Of a DNA stretch of 64,000 nt, positions 36,322-46,340 are shown piece by piece. The stretch is from Episyrphus balteatus (Eukaryota; Arthropoda; Insecta; Diptera; Syrphidae). Made by a program: the position numbers and the translations under genes. Below the pieces are notes generated by a model. The model did no database searches. It was not told the origin of the DNA and was given only the letters and a program-made list of their open reading frames with translations. Location: the NCBI RefSeq assembly GCF_945859705.1, contig NC_079136.1:52590094-52654093 (forward strand), given 5' to 3'. Position 1 is the stretch's first letter. Every line of letters starts with the position of its first letter.

Positions 36322-36470
36322 CTCAAAGAAGATCGTCTTGAGGGCAACACTGGACGTACGAAAAGCCTTCAACTCGACCAGATGGATCGAATAACTTGAC
36401 AAACATTGGCAACATCACTCCAGAGAACATTGTCAAAGAGATGCTAGCCAACTAAAACTAAAACTAACAG
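36322..36470 (+). pseudogene. LINE reverse-transcriptase remnant
   Basis: 36338-36388 encodes LRATLDVRKAFNSTRWIE, then a stop. TLDV-x-KAFNS-x-RW is the conserved LDVxxAFN block of the reverse transcriptase of R1/Jockey/CR1-type LINEs. The following sequence (about 36390-36450) contains further stops and no intact frame. The MITE at 35926-36319 ends just before it, and 35860-35923 may be the same LINE upstream of the MITE. It is an old fragment. Confidence 0.55.
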
Positions 36471-38923
36471 AACTAGAACAAAATCTGAACCTATACAAAA
36501 GACCTTCTGAGAAATAAGAAAAGAGAGCAAGAATAGTTCCCCAAAGCAGTGACCCCAAAATGGGTACTACAACAGGACCCCTCTTAAAGTTACATACGAA
36601 CAGTGGTCCCAAAGGAGGTGACCTTCTATATGCTTTTGAAGGTTCAGCTGCAGTAGGCTATTATAAGTTTGAAATCCATTGGCCAGTCCAGCATACAGGG
36701 ACGTATGAGTATTTTCTTATGGTGCTTAAGACATTCTTTCAAAAGTAAAAATTAAAATACTTTACCTTTGTAGCTCATTAAGCCATTAACAAAGCTTTAG
36801 AAGTGAAGGATTTCCTTGCTGGTATCTTCTGGAGTGCCAATATTTTGCTTTACAAATTTATTGCTAGTCGGTAAAACTATGTATGTTGATATAAAACCTG
36901 ATTCAGATAATTTTTAAACTTTTTGAACTTTAAAGGAAATTCTCTACAAAAAACTACAGAGGTCAAACTTTTTAAAATATTTCCAACATAAACTATCCAA
37001 TTCATAAAAGCCAACGTCTAAAAATATTTAATTACCTTACGTCGAGAAGAGTCATTTATCTGGCCATTTTCCTCCTAAAAGAACAACAGTAAAGAAAAAT
37101 TAACGAAAGTGAAAAGAAAGTAAAAAAAAAAAAAGTTATAAAAAAAAAATGAAAAACTTTTAAGAAAAAAGATTACTCTTTTGCAAACAAACTATCACAC
37201 TTAGCCAACTTCTGGACTAAAAGCAAGTGCAATTAATTGAATTTCGTCCAACCAACTTAACTCACTTTATCTCTGTTGTAGTTTGGGTTTTGTGTTACGC
37301 TCGAAAGCAGCTCGCACAGAATCTGCAAATAACCAAATAGCTATATACCAAAGGCTGGCTTGCCAGCATACATACATACAGTCTTAAAGCCCCGCACTAA
37401 TTATAGCAAAATGTTTGTAAACAATTGCATAATGGGAACAGCTCTTGCAGCATCAGGACACTTTTCATGCTGGCCTTATTCTTATTTTCCCATTGGCTTA
37501 GCTCCGATTATTCTCTGAACTGAACCAGTAAGCCAGGCATCTTTGTTGCCTCTTAGAAAAAAAACTGGGATAAGATAAGTAAAAATCAAACACACAAAAC
37601 CTTAAAAAAAAGTGACCCGCTCTGTTTATCCGAGGACAACAACAACAACAAAGATGCCAAGACAGGACAGTCAGAAACAGGATGACAACAACACTCTTCT
37701 CGAAATGGACGAATGTTTCCCGAGCCCACATAATAAATTGTCAAGTATAACGAAAAACTTTTGGCTTCACAATATCCTTCTTCTCTCCAGCTTCTCCCAA
37801 CTCTCTTCCCTCCCGTTCTCTTGTTTGAAGTTCTTGTGTACACACAATTATGAGGGAAAACAAAAAGGATGCGCCCGCAAAAATGTTCCATCTCTCCTTC
37901 GTCCTCCCTATTCCCTGACAACATCAAAACTCTAGATACAAATAGCTTTTTTGTTCATTCAACTTGTTATCTTTAAAAGTATACTTATCATTGTTTTTTG
38001 ACCGTTTTTCGTTTTTTTTTATTTTTTAAAGAGCGAGTTGTGTCTCTTGTAAAAGGCAAAAGTGTTCTTGTGAGAGAGTAGGACGATGTCATGATGTCCT
38101 TTGAAGTTTTGAAAAAAAAAAAAAAAAAAAAAAAAAATGGAAAAAATTCTTTTTTAAAACTTTTAACTGATAGTAATTGAGTGAGGCAAAAGTAACGGTC
38201 ATAGAGACTAAAAGAGAAGCAAAGCGAGAAGAAGTTTAAACTTTTTTCTTAACGTTGTTGGATAAATAGGCAAAAGTGCCTAGGAACTAGACCGATAGAC
38301 GGTCGATGGTGTCCTCAGAGTTATTTTTGGACGTTCTATTTTTTTCTTTTATCACTGTGGTCTGGGTAAATCAAAAGCAATTGAGTTGCGTTGCTGGATA
38401 ACTTTAATCAAAGTCAATCAATGTCAAGAGTTTTATACTTATAATTTTTTTTTTTTGAAGAGCACTTGGTTATTTTTTTTTTTTCTTGAATGAAGTTTAA
38501 CTGGACCTTAACAAGGATTCAAGGAGAAATGAATATTTGCATTAAGAAACTTTTTTATTCGATGGTAAATTATATTGTTAATAATGATGAGTTGAGGGAG
38601 TTTGTTAAAAGCAAATAGCTTTAGGTACTTTGTTAGATTTTTTTATCAGTTGTAATTCATAACTGTGTTAGTTAAACATATTGCAATGAAAAAGGAATCA
38701 GAATATTAGAAAAAGAATATGCAACCTTTTATTAAAACAAAAATAGAAGAAAATGATTTGTTGGAAAGTTAAGAAATTTTATGTGCAGGAAATAGTGAAT
38801 TTCGATGGCACCCGTTGGATGTATATTATCTTCTTTAAATAAGTTCATCTTATAAATGAAATGTGACAACCAAAAAATATAAGCTTTTACAAATAATTTA
38901 AATGTTGGTCATAAGCTTTGTTT
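36471..38923. other. Non-coding DNA
   Basis: No gene supported. 37600-37930 is GC-richer with CAACAACAAC. A 26-bp poly-A tract lies at 38112-38137. Further poly-T runs lie at 38440-38490. Confidence 0.45.
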
Positions 38924-38927
38924 TTAA

Positions 38928-39403
38928 TCCATTTCCGACAAACGTTGCGTTTTCGCAACGTCATGTTTGAAGACTTCTGGAACCTAACTTATTATAATTT
39001 AAAATAAACTAAAAATGGATTTTGAAAAATAGTTCAATTATCTAATCGACCTGTTTTTGGATTTTTTTGTGAAAAAAAATGTTAGTGCTTTTTTTAGGAC
39101 TTTTAAAATTCAAGCTCTTGAAAAATTTGAGGTAGAATTTTTGAACGCAATTTGTTATTTTGTTTTCAACAATTTTTTAATACTCAGTGGATTTATATCT
39201 AGTTCATTTCTTCAAAACTGATTTATATTCTATGTCAGAAATTTTTTTGAAGATAATTTTGATAAACGCAACGTGAATTTTCCTGAAAACCAGAAGCTTT
39301 TCCAAAATTTGTTTTCACATTTCTTCTAATTAGATCAAAAACAATAAGTGTGTAAAATTTCAAGTTTCTAAGTCAACTAGAACTGGTAGCCGCCGGAAAA
39401 GGG
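38928..39403. mobile_element. TTAA-flanked MITE (CCNTTTCCGRC ends)
   Basis: A 476-bp element between TTAA at 38924-38927 and 39404-39407. The left end is TCCATTTCCGACAAACG; the right, reverse-complemented, is CCCTTTTCCGGCGGC. Near the left end is a short palindrome around CGTTGCGTTTTCGCAACG, and AACGCAACGTGAA recurs at about 39266-39278. TTAA duplication suggests a piggyBac-type origin. It is non-coding. A related right end occurs near 3766-3785. Confidence 0.75.
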
Positions 39404-39494
39404 TTAAAGCTAAATAAATTGTGAATAGTGACACTTTTATAGGAATTCAAAAGATGAGCTTTTTTATTCCTTGAAACTAATCACAAGACCTAAA

Positions 39495-39960
39495 TGTTAT
39501 GAAATACCTGGAAGGGATCGGGGAATTGTAGTTAGTTTTTTGCTTACAGGTAGGGCTTTACCTAGCCTAATTTCATGGAAACCACTAGCTAAACGGATTG
39601 TTAAGGCAAAGTTCCGATCTAAAGAATATCACCATTCCGCCAAACAAAGAATAAAAGATAGCCTTTTAAACTCTGCTAAATGCTATCTATATTCTACATC
39701 ACGATGAACCTTATTATGGTATTGGGACTTGGGAGACAATAAGGACTTATGCATGTCATTTGTAAGCATGGAGTTTAAAACTACGTTATATTTGTGGATT
39801 TCTGCAATGCAAACCGTGTTTTGAGTGGCAACACAAGACAAGACATTTAGCAAAATAAGCTAGGTGTTATCGGACAGATAAGCATCTACAATCTACATCT
39901 TCTAACCAAATTGACTATTTCCCGATCAGTCTACATATGTTCGAAACAGGCGAGTTGACC
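39495..39960 (+). pseudogene. LINE endonuclease-domain remnant
   Basis: Pieces in shifted frames match the apurinic-endonuclease domain of RTE/CR1-like LINEs in the right order: FLLTGRALPSLISWKPLAKR (about 39538-39600), KHGV (near 39768), VDFCNANRVLSGNT (39794-39835) and NQIDYFPIS (from 39904). These correspond to the LISW-P-x-x-R-I, KHG, FC-x-x-N-x-L-x-x-x-NT and NQID motifs. Several stops and frameshifts interrupt it. Together with the fragment at 36.3 kb it suggests old LINE debris in this region. Confidence 0.6.
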
Positions 39961-40097
39961 GATATGGGAACTGGCTCAGTAGGTGGAAGGATCAATTTGC
40001 TTGGGCCTTTCAATAAAAATGGGCAATGAACACTTACTGTGACCTGCCAGAAGCAACAAATTCCCGATTCGTTGACTTTGGAAGGGGAGCGGGTCAT

Positions 40098-40668
40098 AAT
40101 TCTGCTTGTCAAAATTCTGTACGACAAAATTCTGTGGGGTCAAAATACTGTAATACCATAATTCTGTACGTCATTATACTGTAAATACAAAATTCTGTAC
40201 GTCAAAATACTGTATGAACAAAATACTGACATGCAAAATTCTGTTTTGTAAAATTCTGTACGGCAAAATACTGTATATCAAAATTCTGTAAAAATGCTGT
40301 AAAAAAATATCGTTTTGATAATGTAAAAAAGTGCGCGCGCACTTTACATTATCAAAACGATATTTTTTTACAGCATTTTTACAGCATTTTTACAGAATTT
40401 TGATTTACAGAATTTTGATGTACAGAATTTTGAAATACAGTATTTTGACCAACCAGAATTTTGCTGTACAGAATTTTGATTTACAGAATTTTGATGTACA
40501 GAATTTTGAAATACAGTATTTTGACCAACCAGAATTTTGCTGTACAGAATTTTGACTTTCAGAATTTTGTTCGTACAGCATTTTGCACATACAGAATTTT
40601 GACATACAGTATTTTGGCATACAGTATTTTGAATACAGAATTTCTCAACATACAGAATTTCGACCCCA
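40098..40668. repeat. Inverted AAAATTCTG minisatellite with hairpin core
   Basis: The left half (40098-40300) is made of units such as CAAAATTCTGTACGT and CAAAATACTGTA of about 17-18 bp. The right half (40376-40668) is made of TACAGAATTTTGA units, including a block of about 75 bp present twice in tandem (around 40392-40541). At the centre (40286-40384) is a near-perfect palindrome with arms of about 42 bp, containing GTTTTGATAATGTAAA and a self-complementary GTGCGCGCGCAC. The right end reads GAATTTCGACCCCAACCCC. Confidence 0.9.
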
Positions 40669-40699
40669 ACCCCTTTGGAAGTCTTTGGAAGGTCTTTGA

Positions 40700-41035
40700 A
40701 AGGGGTTGGGGTCGAAATTCTGTATGGGCCAAAATTCGGATTCCAAAATTCTGTATTCCAAAATTCTGTATTTTAAAATTCTGTAAATTCAAAATTCTGT
40801 ATTTTAAAATTCTGTAAATTCAAAATTCTGTATTCTAAAATTTTGTAAACACAAAATTCTGGATTTCAAAATTCTGTATTCCAAAATTCTGTACTCCAAA
40901 ATTCTGTCAATGATAAAAGAAAAATTGTTTTGATAATGAAAAAAGTGCGCACTTTTTTCATTATCCAAACAATTTTTCTTTTATCATTTACAGAATTTTG
41001 GAGTACAGATTTTTGATATTTTCTATGCAGAACCT
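40700..41035. repeat. Second inverted AAAATTCTG array with hairpin core
   Basis: It starts GGGGTTGGGGTCGAAATTCT, the mirror of the preceding array's end. About a dozen CCAAAATTCTGTATT-type units follow. A palindrome with 60-bp arms (40889-41008) is centred on GTGCGCAC at 40945-40952 and contains GTTTTGATAATGAAAA in both directions. It then ends after one or two inverted units. The core is clearly related to that of the neighbouring array. Confidence 0.9.
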
Positions 41036-41760
41036 TGAAGCAGTTTGCGTTCGAGTTTAAGTTAAGTGTTTTGAGTTAATCGTGATATAAAATGAATTCA
41101 GAAAAATGAAAAATATTAAATTATTAAAACCTAATAAAGGAAAGGATAAATTGTGTGTCGATGGTTTTATGTTTAATAACGAAGAAAGAACAACTTACAA
41201 AAAAAAAAACATGGAAAATTAAATATTTTTTTAATGAAAAATCTCGGAAAATTTTTCGGAAAATAGGGTACTTAACTCAAATTAGTCATGCACTTAATAA
41301 CTCCATTCGAATTTTGCCGAAAAAAATTCAATTTTTTGACAAAAATCTCGGAAAACTTATCGGAAAATGGAGCGCTTAATTCAAATTTTTAGAACATTCA
41401 ATTATTTATGTCCAATTTTTTCGAAAAAGTGGAATTTTTTGAAAAAAAAAAAAAACAAATTCAAGTTATTAGAACATGAATTTGTATGGAAAATGAAAAT
41501 ATTTTTTTTTAATGCAAAATCTCGGAAATTTTTTTCGAAAATTGCACTTAATTATTCAAGATAATTAAAAAAAAAATTTTTTTCGAAGATCACAGAAAAA
41601 AAATTATTTTTGTAAAAAAATTTTTTTTGGAATTTTTGTTTGGTACCTAAATATTAATAAAAACCCGAATTTTTTACTAACAGTTTAAGGCATTTTCTGG
41701 TAATTGCTCTGCTAACTTTAAATCGAGTTAGCAGAACATTAAGTTTTTCCAAAAGAAGGG
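41036..41760. repeat. Loose tandem repeat with TCTCGGAAAA units
   Basis: Three related segments occur at about 41239-41285, 41341-41395 and 41513-41562. Each contains AATCTCGGAAA, a second CGGAAAA or CGAAAA, and CTTAA(T/C)TCAA-like ends. Spacing is about 100 and 170 bp. The surroundings are AT-rich and non-coding. Confidence 0.5.
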
Positions 41761-41772
41761 GAGAATAATGGA

Positions 41773-41932
41773 TTTGCAGAATTTTGAAAAACAGAATTTT
41801 GGGTTAACAGAATTTTGAAATACAGAATAATAGAAAAGCAGAATAATGGAATACAGAATTATGTTCATACAGAATTTTGTCTTCAGATACAGAATTTTGG
41901 TCATGCAGAATTTTGGAATACAGAATATCAAT
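41773..41932. repeat. One-sided CAGAATTTTG array
   Basis: About ten direct units such as ACAGAATTTTGAAAT and CAGAATAATGGAATA, all in the orientation of the right arms of the other arrays. No inverted partner or hairpin core is visible, so this may be a truncated member. Confidence 0.8.
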
Positions 41933-42414
41933 TTGAAAGTATCAACAGGGAATTTTACTTGCTTTTCGGAGGATGTTTATCCCAGGTGTACGATCATTTT
42001 TTTTTTTATAAAAGCAAACATGGGTTCAAATGTCACGTCTTGCATGGAGGAAGATAACTTTCAAGGTATCGAAGTTTTTCAACCTAGTTGGGAACCTAGA
42101 ACCAAGAATTCGGACAAAAAAGTATTCCTGCAATACACATCCACATTTGCATCTTTGAATATAGTAGATTTCCTCTTGACCTTCATCACCATCTTTTACT
42201 GAAGACAGAAGAATCTTGTGGATGCAGTAACTGCCCATACTTCTGACAAAATGCATTCTGTCTGGTAATATTACCAAGATCTTTAAAGATTAGCAGAAGT
42301 GGTATTTAATATCAGTAAAGTCAGCAGCAGTTCTGGTATACCTAGCTGATTGGTTCCCTTGAAAAACTGACTGAAAATTTGAACCGCATAAGAGCACTCA
42401 TTAACCAGTTATGA

Positions 42415-43190
42415 AGTAGAAGTGAAACCTTAAAAAAAAAATTTTTCTTGCAAAAAAAAAAAAAAGAAAAAATCTACCTATTTTTTTTTTATTCTATCTC
42501 CTTTAAATACATGTTTTTATATGACAACCTATATGAATTTTATATCATCTGAAAGCTTATTTTTTTCAAACCAAATCACTTTTCATCAAAAAACCAAAAA
42601 AATCAATCTTTTTTCTCTTTTAACACCGTTAAATATATTTTTTTTAAAGACAAAACCTATAGTAAATTTTATACCATCTGAAAGGTTATTTCACCTTTTA
42701 TATGACGTATGAATCATATTTCTACCATGCCTAGAAAAAAAAAATAAGAATTTTTTAAAGCCAACTATGTCGAAATTTCAAACTGAGATTACGTTGATTC
42801 TACACTGATCATCGTCAACAGATCTTCACCGGTGTTTTGAGGTATTTTTTAAGTTTTTCAATTTAAGATTGTGTAACTTGTAGAGCTCGTACAGTAAGTT
42901 TTGATATATCAAATGAAAGGTTATGTTATCAGCATGCGTATTAAAATTAAATCAAATTTGTATGTGAACTAGATCAAAAGATATAACGTGTGTAAAAAAA
43001 GAACATCTTTATACCGTTATCTTAAAATTTTGAATATGAAATTAATTGAAATTTTGTACATTTATACCTATCTACAGTACAAATTTCATCCATCTATTTA
43101 TTAAAACAAAAAAGTTATAACAAGTTGAATGTTCGTGTCACGTTTTCGTTTCATCTTGTTTCAAATCACTACAATACTAAAGAAGTTTTC
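42415..43190 (+). repeat. Dispersed repeat family B, copy 2
   Basis: Closely similar to 20458-21272 over nearly its full length, from GTAGAAGTGAAACCTTAAAA to AAGTTTTCACTT. It differs by small indels, including loss of about 70 bp near the start. It is non-coding. Confidence 0.75.
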
Positions 43191-45280
43191 ACTTTCACAA
43201 AAAGTTGATAACAAAGAAAGGTGAAAATTGACAGAATAAGGCAGAAGCGTTGGTATTAAAATAGCTCTTGCCAATATTAAAAAGGTACCTACAAAAAGGA
43301 CACATCTGGGCAAAAAAGTCTTGTTAGATTGAAGAATAAGACTTAACCTCAGCTGAGGAGATTCGACTATTTTTGCAACATTATCGAATTGACATAGCAG
43401 TTTTATTGTTAAATATTGGGCATTCAAACATTTAGCATTCAAATAATTTGAGCCGTCCACAGTTCAAGAGCTTGAAAGATATTGGGGCAGAGTTAATTAA
43501 TAATTTTTTGCTAGACTCTTCTTAGTCTTCTTGAAACGGAAACTATTGAAGAATGATATAAAAACCCATTTAGAAATAATAAGACAGGCAAGTATGTCAA
43601 TTTGAAAGGCCTATAACTTAATTTCATTGATTTCGGTTCAAGAGTTCAAAAACGTACCCATAATTTTTTACTTGCTCATTAAATACAACAACAAATTATC
43701 CATATGTTGCGGAAATAGGAAAGTAACTACTTTACGTTCAAAATCATATGTCAAACACACACACATTTTCACACACAAAAATGATAAAATCCTTTTGTTA
43801 ATGAATCATAAATCAAGTTTCATGCTCAAATCGACTTTCAAGTTGATGGCCATTTTCTCGCTCGCATTCTCTTTCAGTTCTGTAAAAATACCAAAGAGCA
43901 TAGCTAAAGCTAAAACAGATGATGGCAGAATGATAAATTAGCTTCAGTTAAAATCCGTTTCTTATGACAGTCAACAAATGCATCATCCAACCCATTCTCT
44001 CGCTGTGTGTCCTCATCAATCGTTCACATTCGCGTTTTTTCTTGTTGTTTTGTATGTGATCCTTTTTGGATTCAATATCCTCATCGTCGGTCGGTGTGTG
44101 TATGCATATACCAACATAGATAGATAGAGTTTATTTTGTTTGTATATATCACGAACTCATGAGCTCCACTAATCAGGACATTTGTTTGCACTGCACACTG
44201 AACACTCTCCACATTTTTATCCTCGATTAAGTGAGCTCGCGCTTCTAACTTACGTCTCCACCATAATGTGATGCCAATGTCGAGAGTTGTGTGAGAGTCG
44301 AGTTAAGTCGAGACTCTTTGGCTCCTTCCAGCTTCCATATCATATAATTAAACGGCGAGCATAGTTTTTGTGGTACAAATTACCGGGCCCCCAAAAACCG
44401 AAGGGGCATAAATTATACACGGAACGAAAGAGAATGACGCGTAGATGTGCAGAATCACATTTTTTTTTACTTTTTATTAACCGAAATAACGAAATTAAAC
44501 AAATTAAAATTCGATACAAAATAAAAAAAAAACAAAAACAAAACAAAAACAAAAACAACTGGAATTCTATTGGAAAATTTCCAATCGACTGGAATGAAAT
44601 GTCATTCATGACTGAATGAATGAATGAAAGCATTCAGCGAAAATCAAAAAACATTAAGGTGGGTTCACATTGGTGCGTTGTTTTAAGATCGCACGTAAAC
44701 TATGGTTAACTTTCATTGTTTTAGTTATCTAAGTTTAGAAAGTAAGATGTTTGTTTTATTACCATGAATTTTTTTGTTAAAATCGAATTCTATTAAAATC
44801 AAGTCTATTACTTTTGTAAACACTTTTGATACCAATGAAGTCTATTTTCGTCCTTTTCTCTCTTGAAAGAACATAAGAATTTGTCAGCAATTACATGAAG
44901 CCTCAAGAGGCGCGACTCTTTTTAAACATAATGAGTGCAAAAGAGAAAAAAGATGAAAGAAAAAATTATCCGACCGGAGAGTCGTGGGTCGTGAGTCCGA
45001 GACTCTTTTTTGAAGTTTCTTTTTCCACTTTTTCTTTTTTCAACATTCCCTCACATTTCTTTTTGCTTCTTGGTGCAATACAACAACAACAACAAATTTT
45101 AATTCAAAAGATAAATGTCAAATTTGAGTCCTTGACTCAAGAGGCATCGTGTAATAGTACGCGCCTCACAGAATGATTACACACCCGACAAACAATTTTT
45201 TTTCTATAAAGCTTTACAAATGCAATTGTTGCTTCTTTAAAGCATTATAGAAGCAAAATTGTTAGTAGGGCAGCCACACA
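43191..45280. other. Non-coding DNA with a mixed-composition block 43980-44460
   Basis: 44000-44340 is less AT-rich and contains GAGTCGAGTTAAGTCGAGACTC (about 44296-44317), a near-palindrome. On the minus strand a donor-like GAGACGTAAGTTAG lies at about 44247-44260. It could be part of a promoter or a 5' non-coding exon of the minus-strand gene, but nothing proves it. No gene was recognised. Confidence 0.3.
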
Positions 45281-45289
45281 AAAAAATAT

Positions 45290-45600
45290 AAAAGTTCTGA
45301 CCTGGGATTGCGACTAAATTTTTCATATAGTTTTTGGGTCGCTGAAACCGAATCCGAACTCCGTTTTGCTCCATCACGTCAGGTTTTCGAGATAACCTCA
45401 TAAAATGTCACGAAAACAAAAAATTTGTTTCTCTGATCTGGATGTGCGAATATGTTAATCATATAGTTTTTGGATCACTGAATCCAGATTCGAAGTCAAT
45501 TTCGCCCTATCACGTCAGGTTTGGGATATCCTCAAAAAAATGTCAAAACCAAAAAAACAAAAGTTTTTACCTGGGGTTGCGACTAAATTTTTCATATTTT
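45290..45600. repeat. Tandem repeat of about 135 bp, 2.3 copies
   Basis: Units starting near 45296, 45436 and 45567 share CTGACCTGGGATTGCGACTA, TCATATAGTTTTTGG, TCACTGAA, CCTATCACGTCAGGTTT and GATAACCTCA-type segments. Divergence is moderate. It is non-coding. Confidence 0.7.
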
Positions 45601-46340
45601 TGTAGTTTTTTTCTAAAAAAAAATAGCGCTAGAAAGATATAAAGTTTTTTTAATTTTGTAAATTTCCCACTTTTTCACTTTTTAGGCCATTGTAGTTATG
45701 CCTTTAACAAATTGTTTTTATACAAAAAAAATATGGTTTTCGTATTTTTTGTTTTAATTTTCTAGCCCGAAGAACGATACAAAAATGCGTTTGAAAATTG
45801 TCACTTTTGTACTTTTTCACTTTTTGAGCCAATGTAGTTAAAAGCCACTTAATGCAAAAAGTCAATAAGTCAACATTTTCAAACTCATTTTGTGATAGTT
45901 TTTTCGACCAAAAAATTAAAAATAATGATGCAGAAAGCTTATTTTTTGGTTTGAAAAACAATTTTTGTAGTTTTTTCCAAAAACAAATGGAGCTTGAAAA
46001 GAAATAAATTTTTTTTACTTTTGTAAATTTCCCACTTTTCACTTTTTAGGTCATTGTAGTTAAGCCTCAAGGCTTTAAAAGTATAACTACAACGGCAACT
46101 TTTTGCAAAAAGTCAAAAAGTGATAGATTCAAACTCATTTTATGACAGTTTTTACGACGACAAAATAAAAAATAATGATGCAAAAAGCTTATTTTTTGGT
46201 TTCAAAAAAAAATGTTTGGCAGTTTTTTCCAAAAATTAAAAAAAAAAAAACAAATATTGCTAGAAAGAAATAAAAAAAAATTTAATTTTGTAAATTTCCC
46301 ACTTTTTCACTTTTTAGGTCATTGTAGTTATGGTTTTAAC
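45600..46340. repeat. Tandem repeat with CACTTTTTCACTTTTTAGG units
   Basis: The segment AAATTTCCCACTTTTTCACT followed by TTTTAGG-CATTGTAGTTA occurs near 45657, 46021 and 46289, with a weaker copy near 45806. Between them AAAAAGCTTATTTTTTGGTT and AGTTTTTTCCAAAAA also repeat. The period is about 260-370 bp with internal deletions. It directly adjoins the previous array. Confidence 0.7.
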
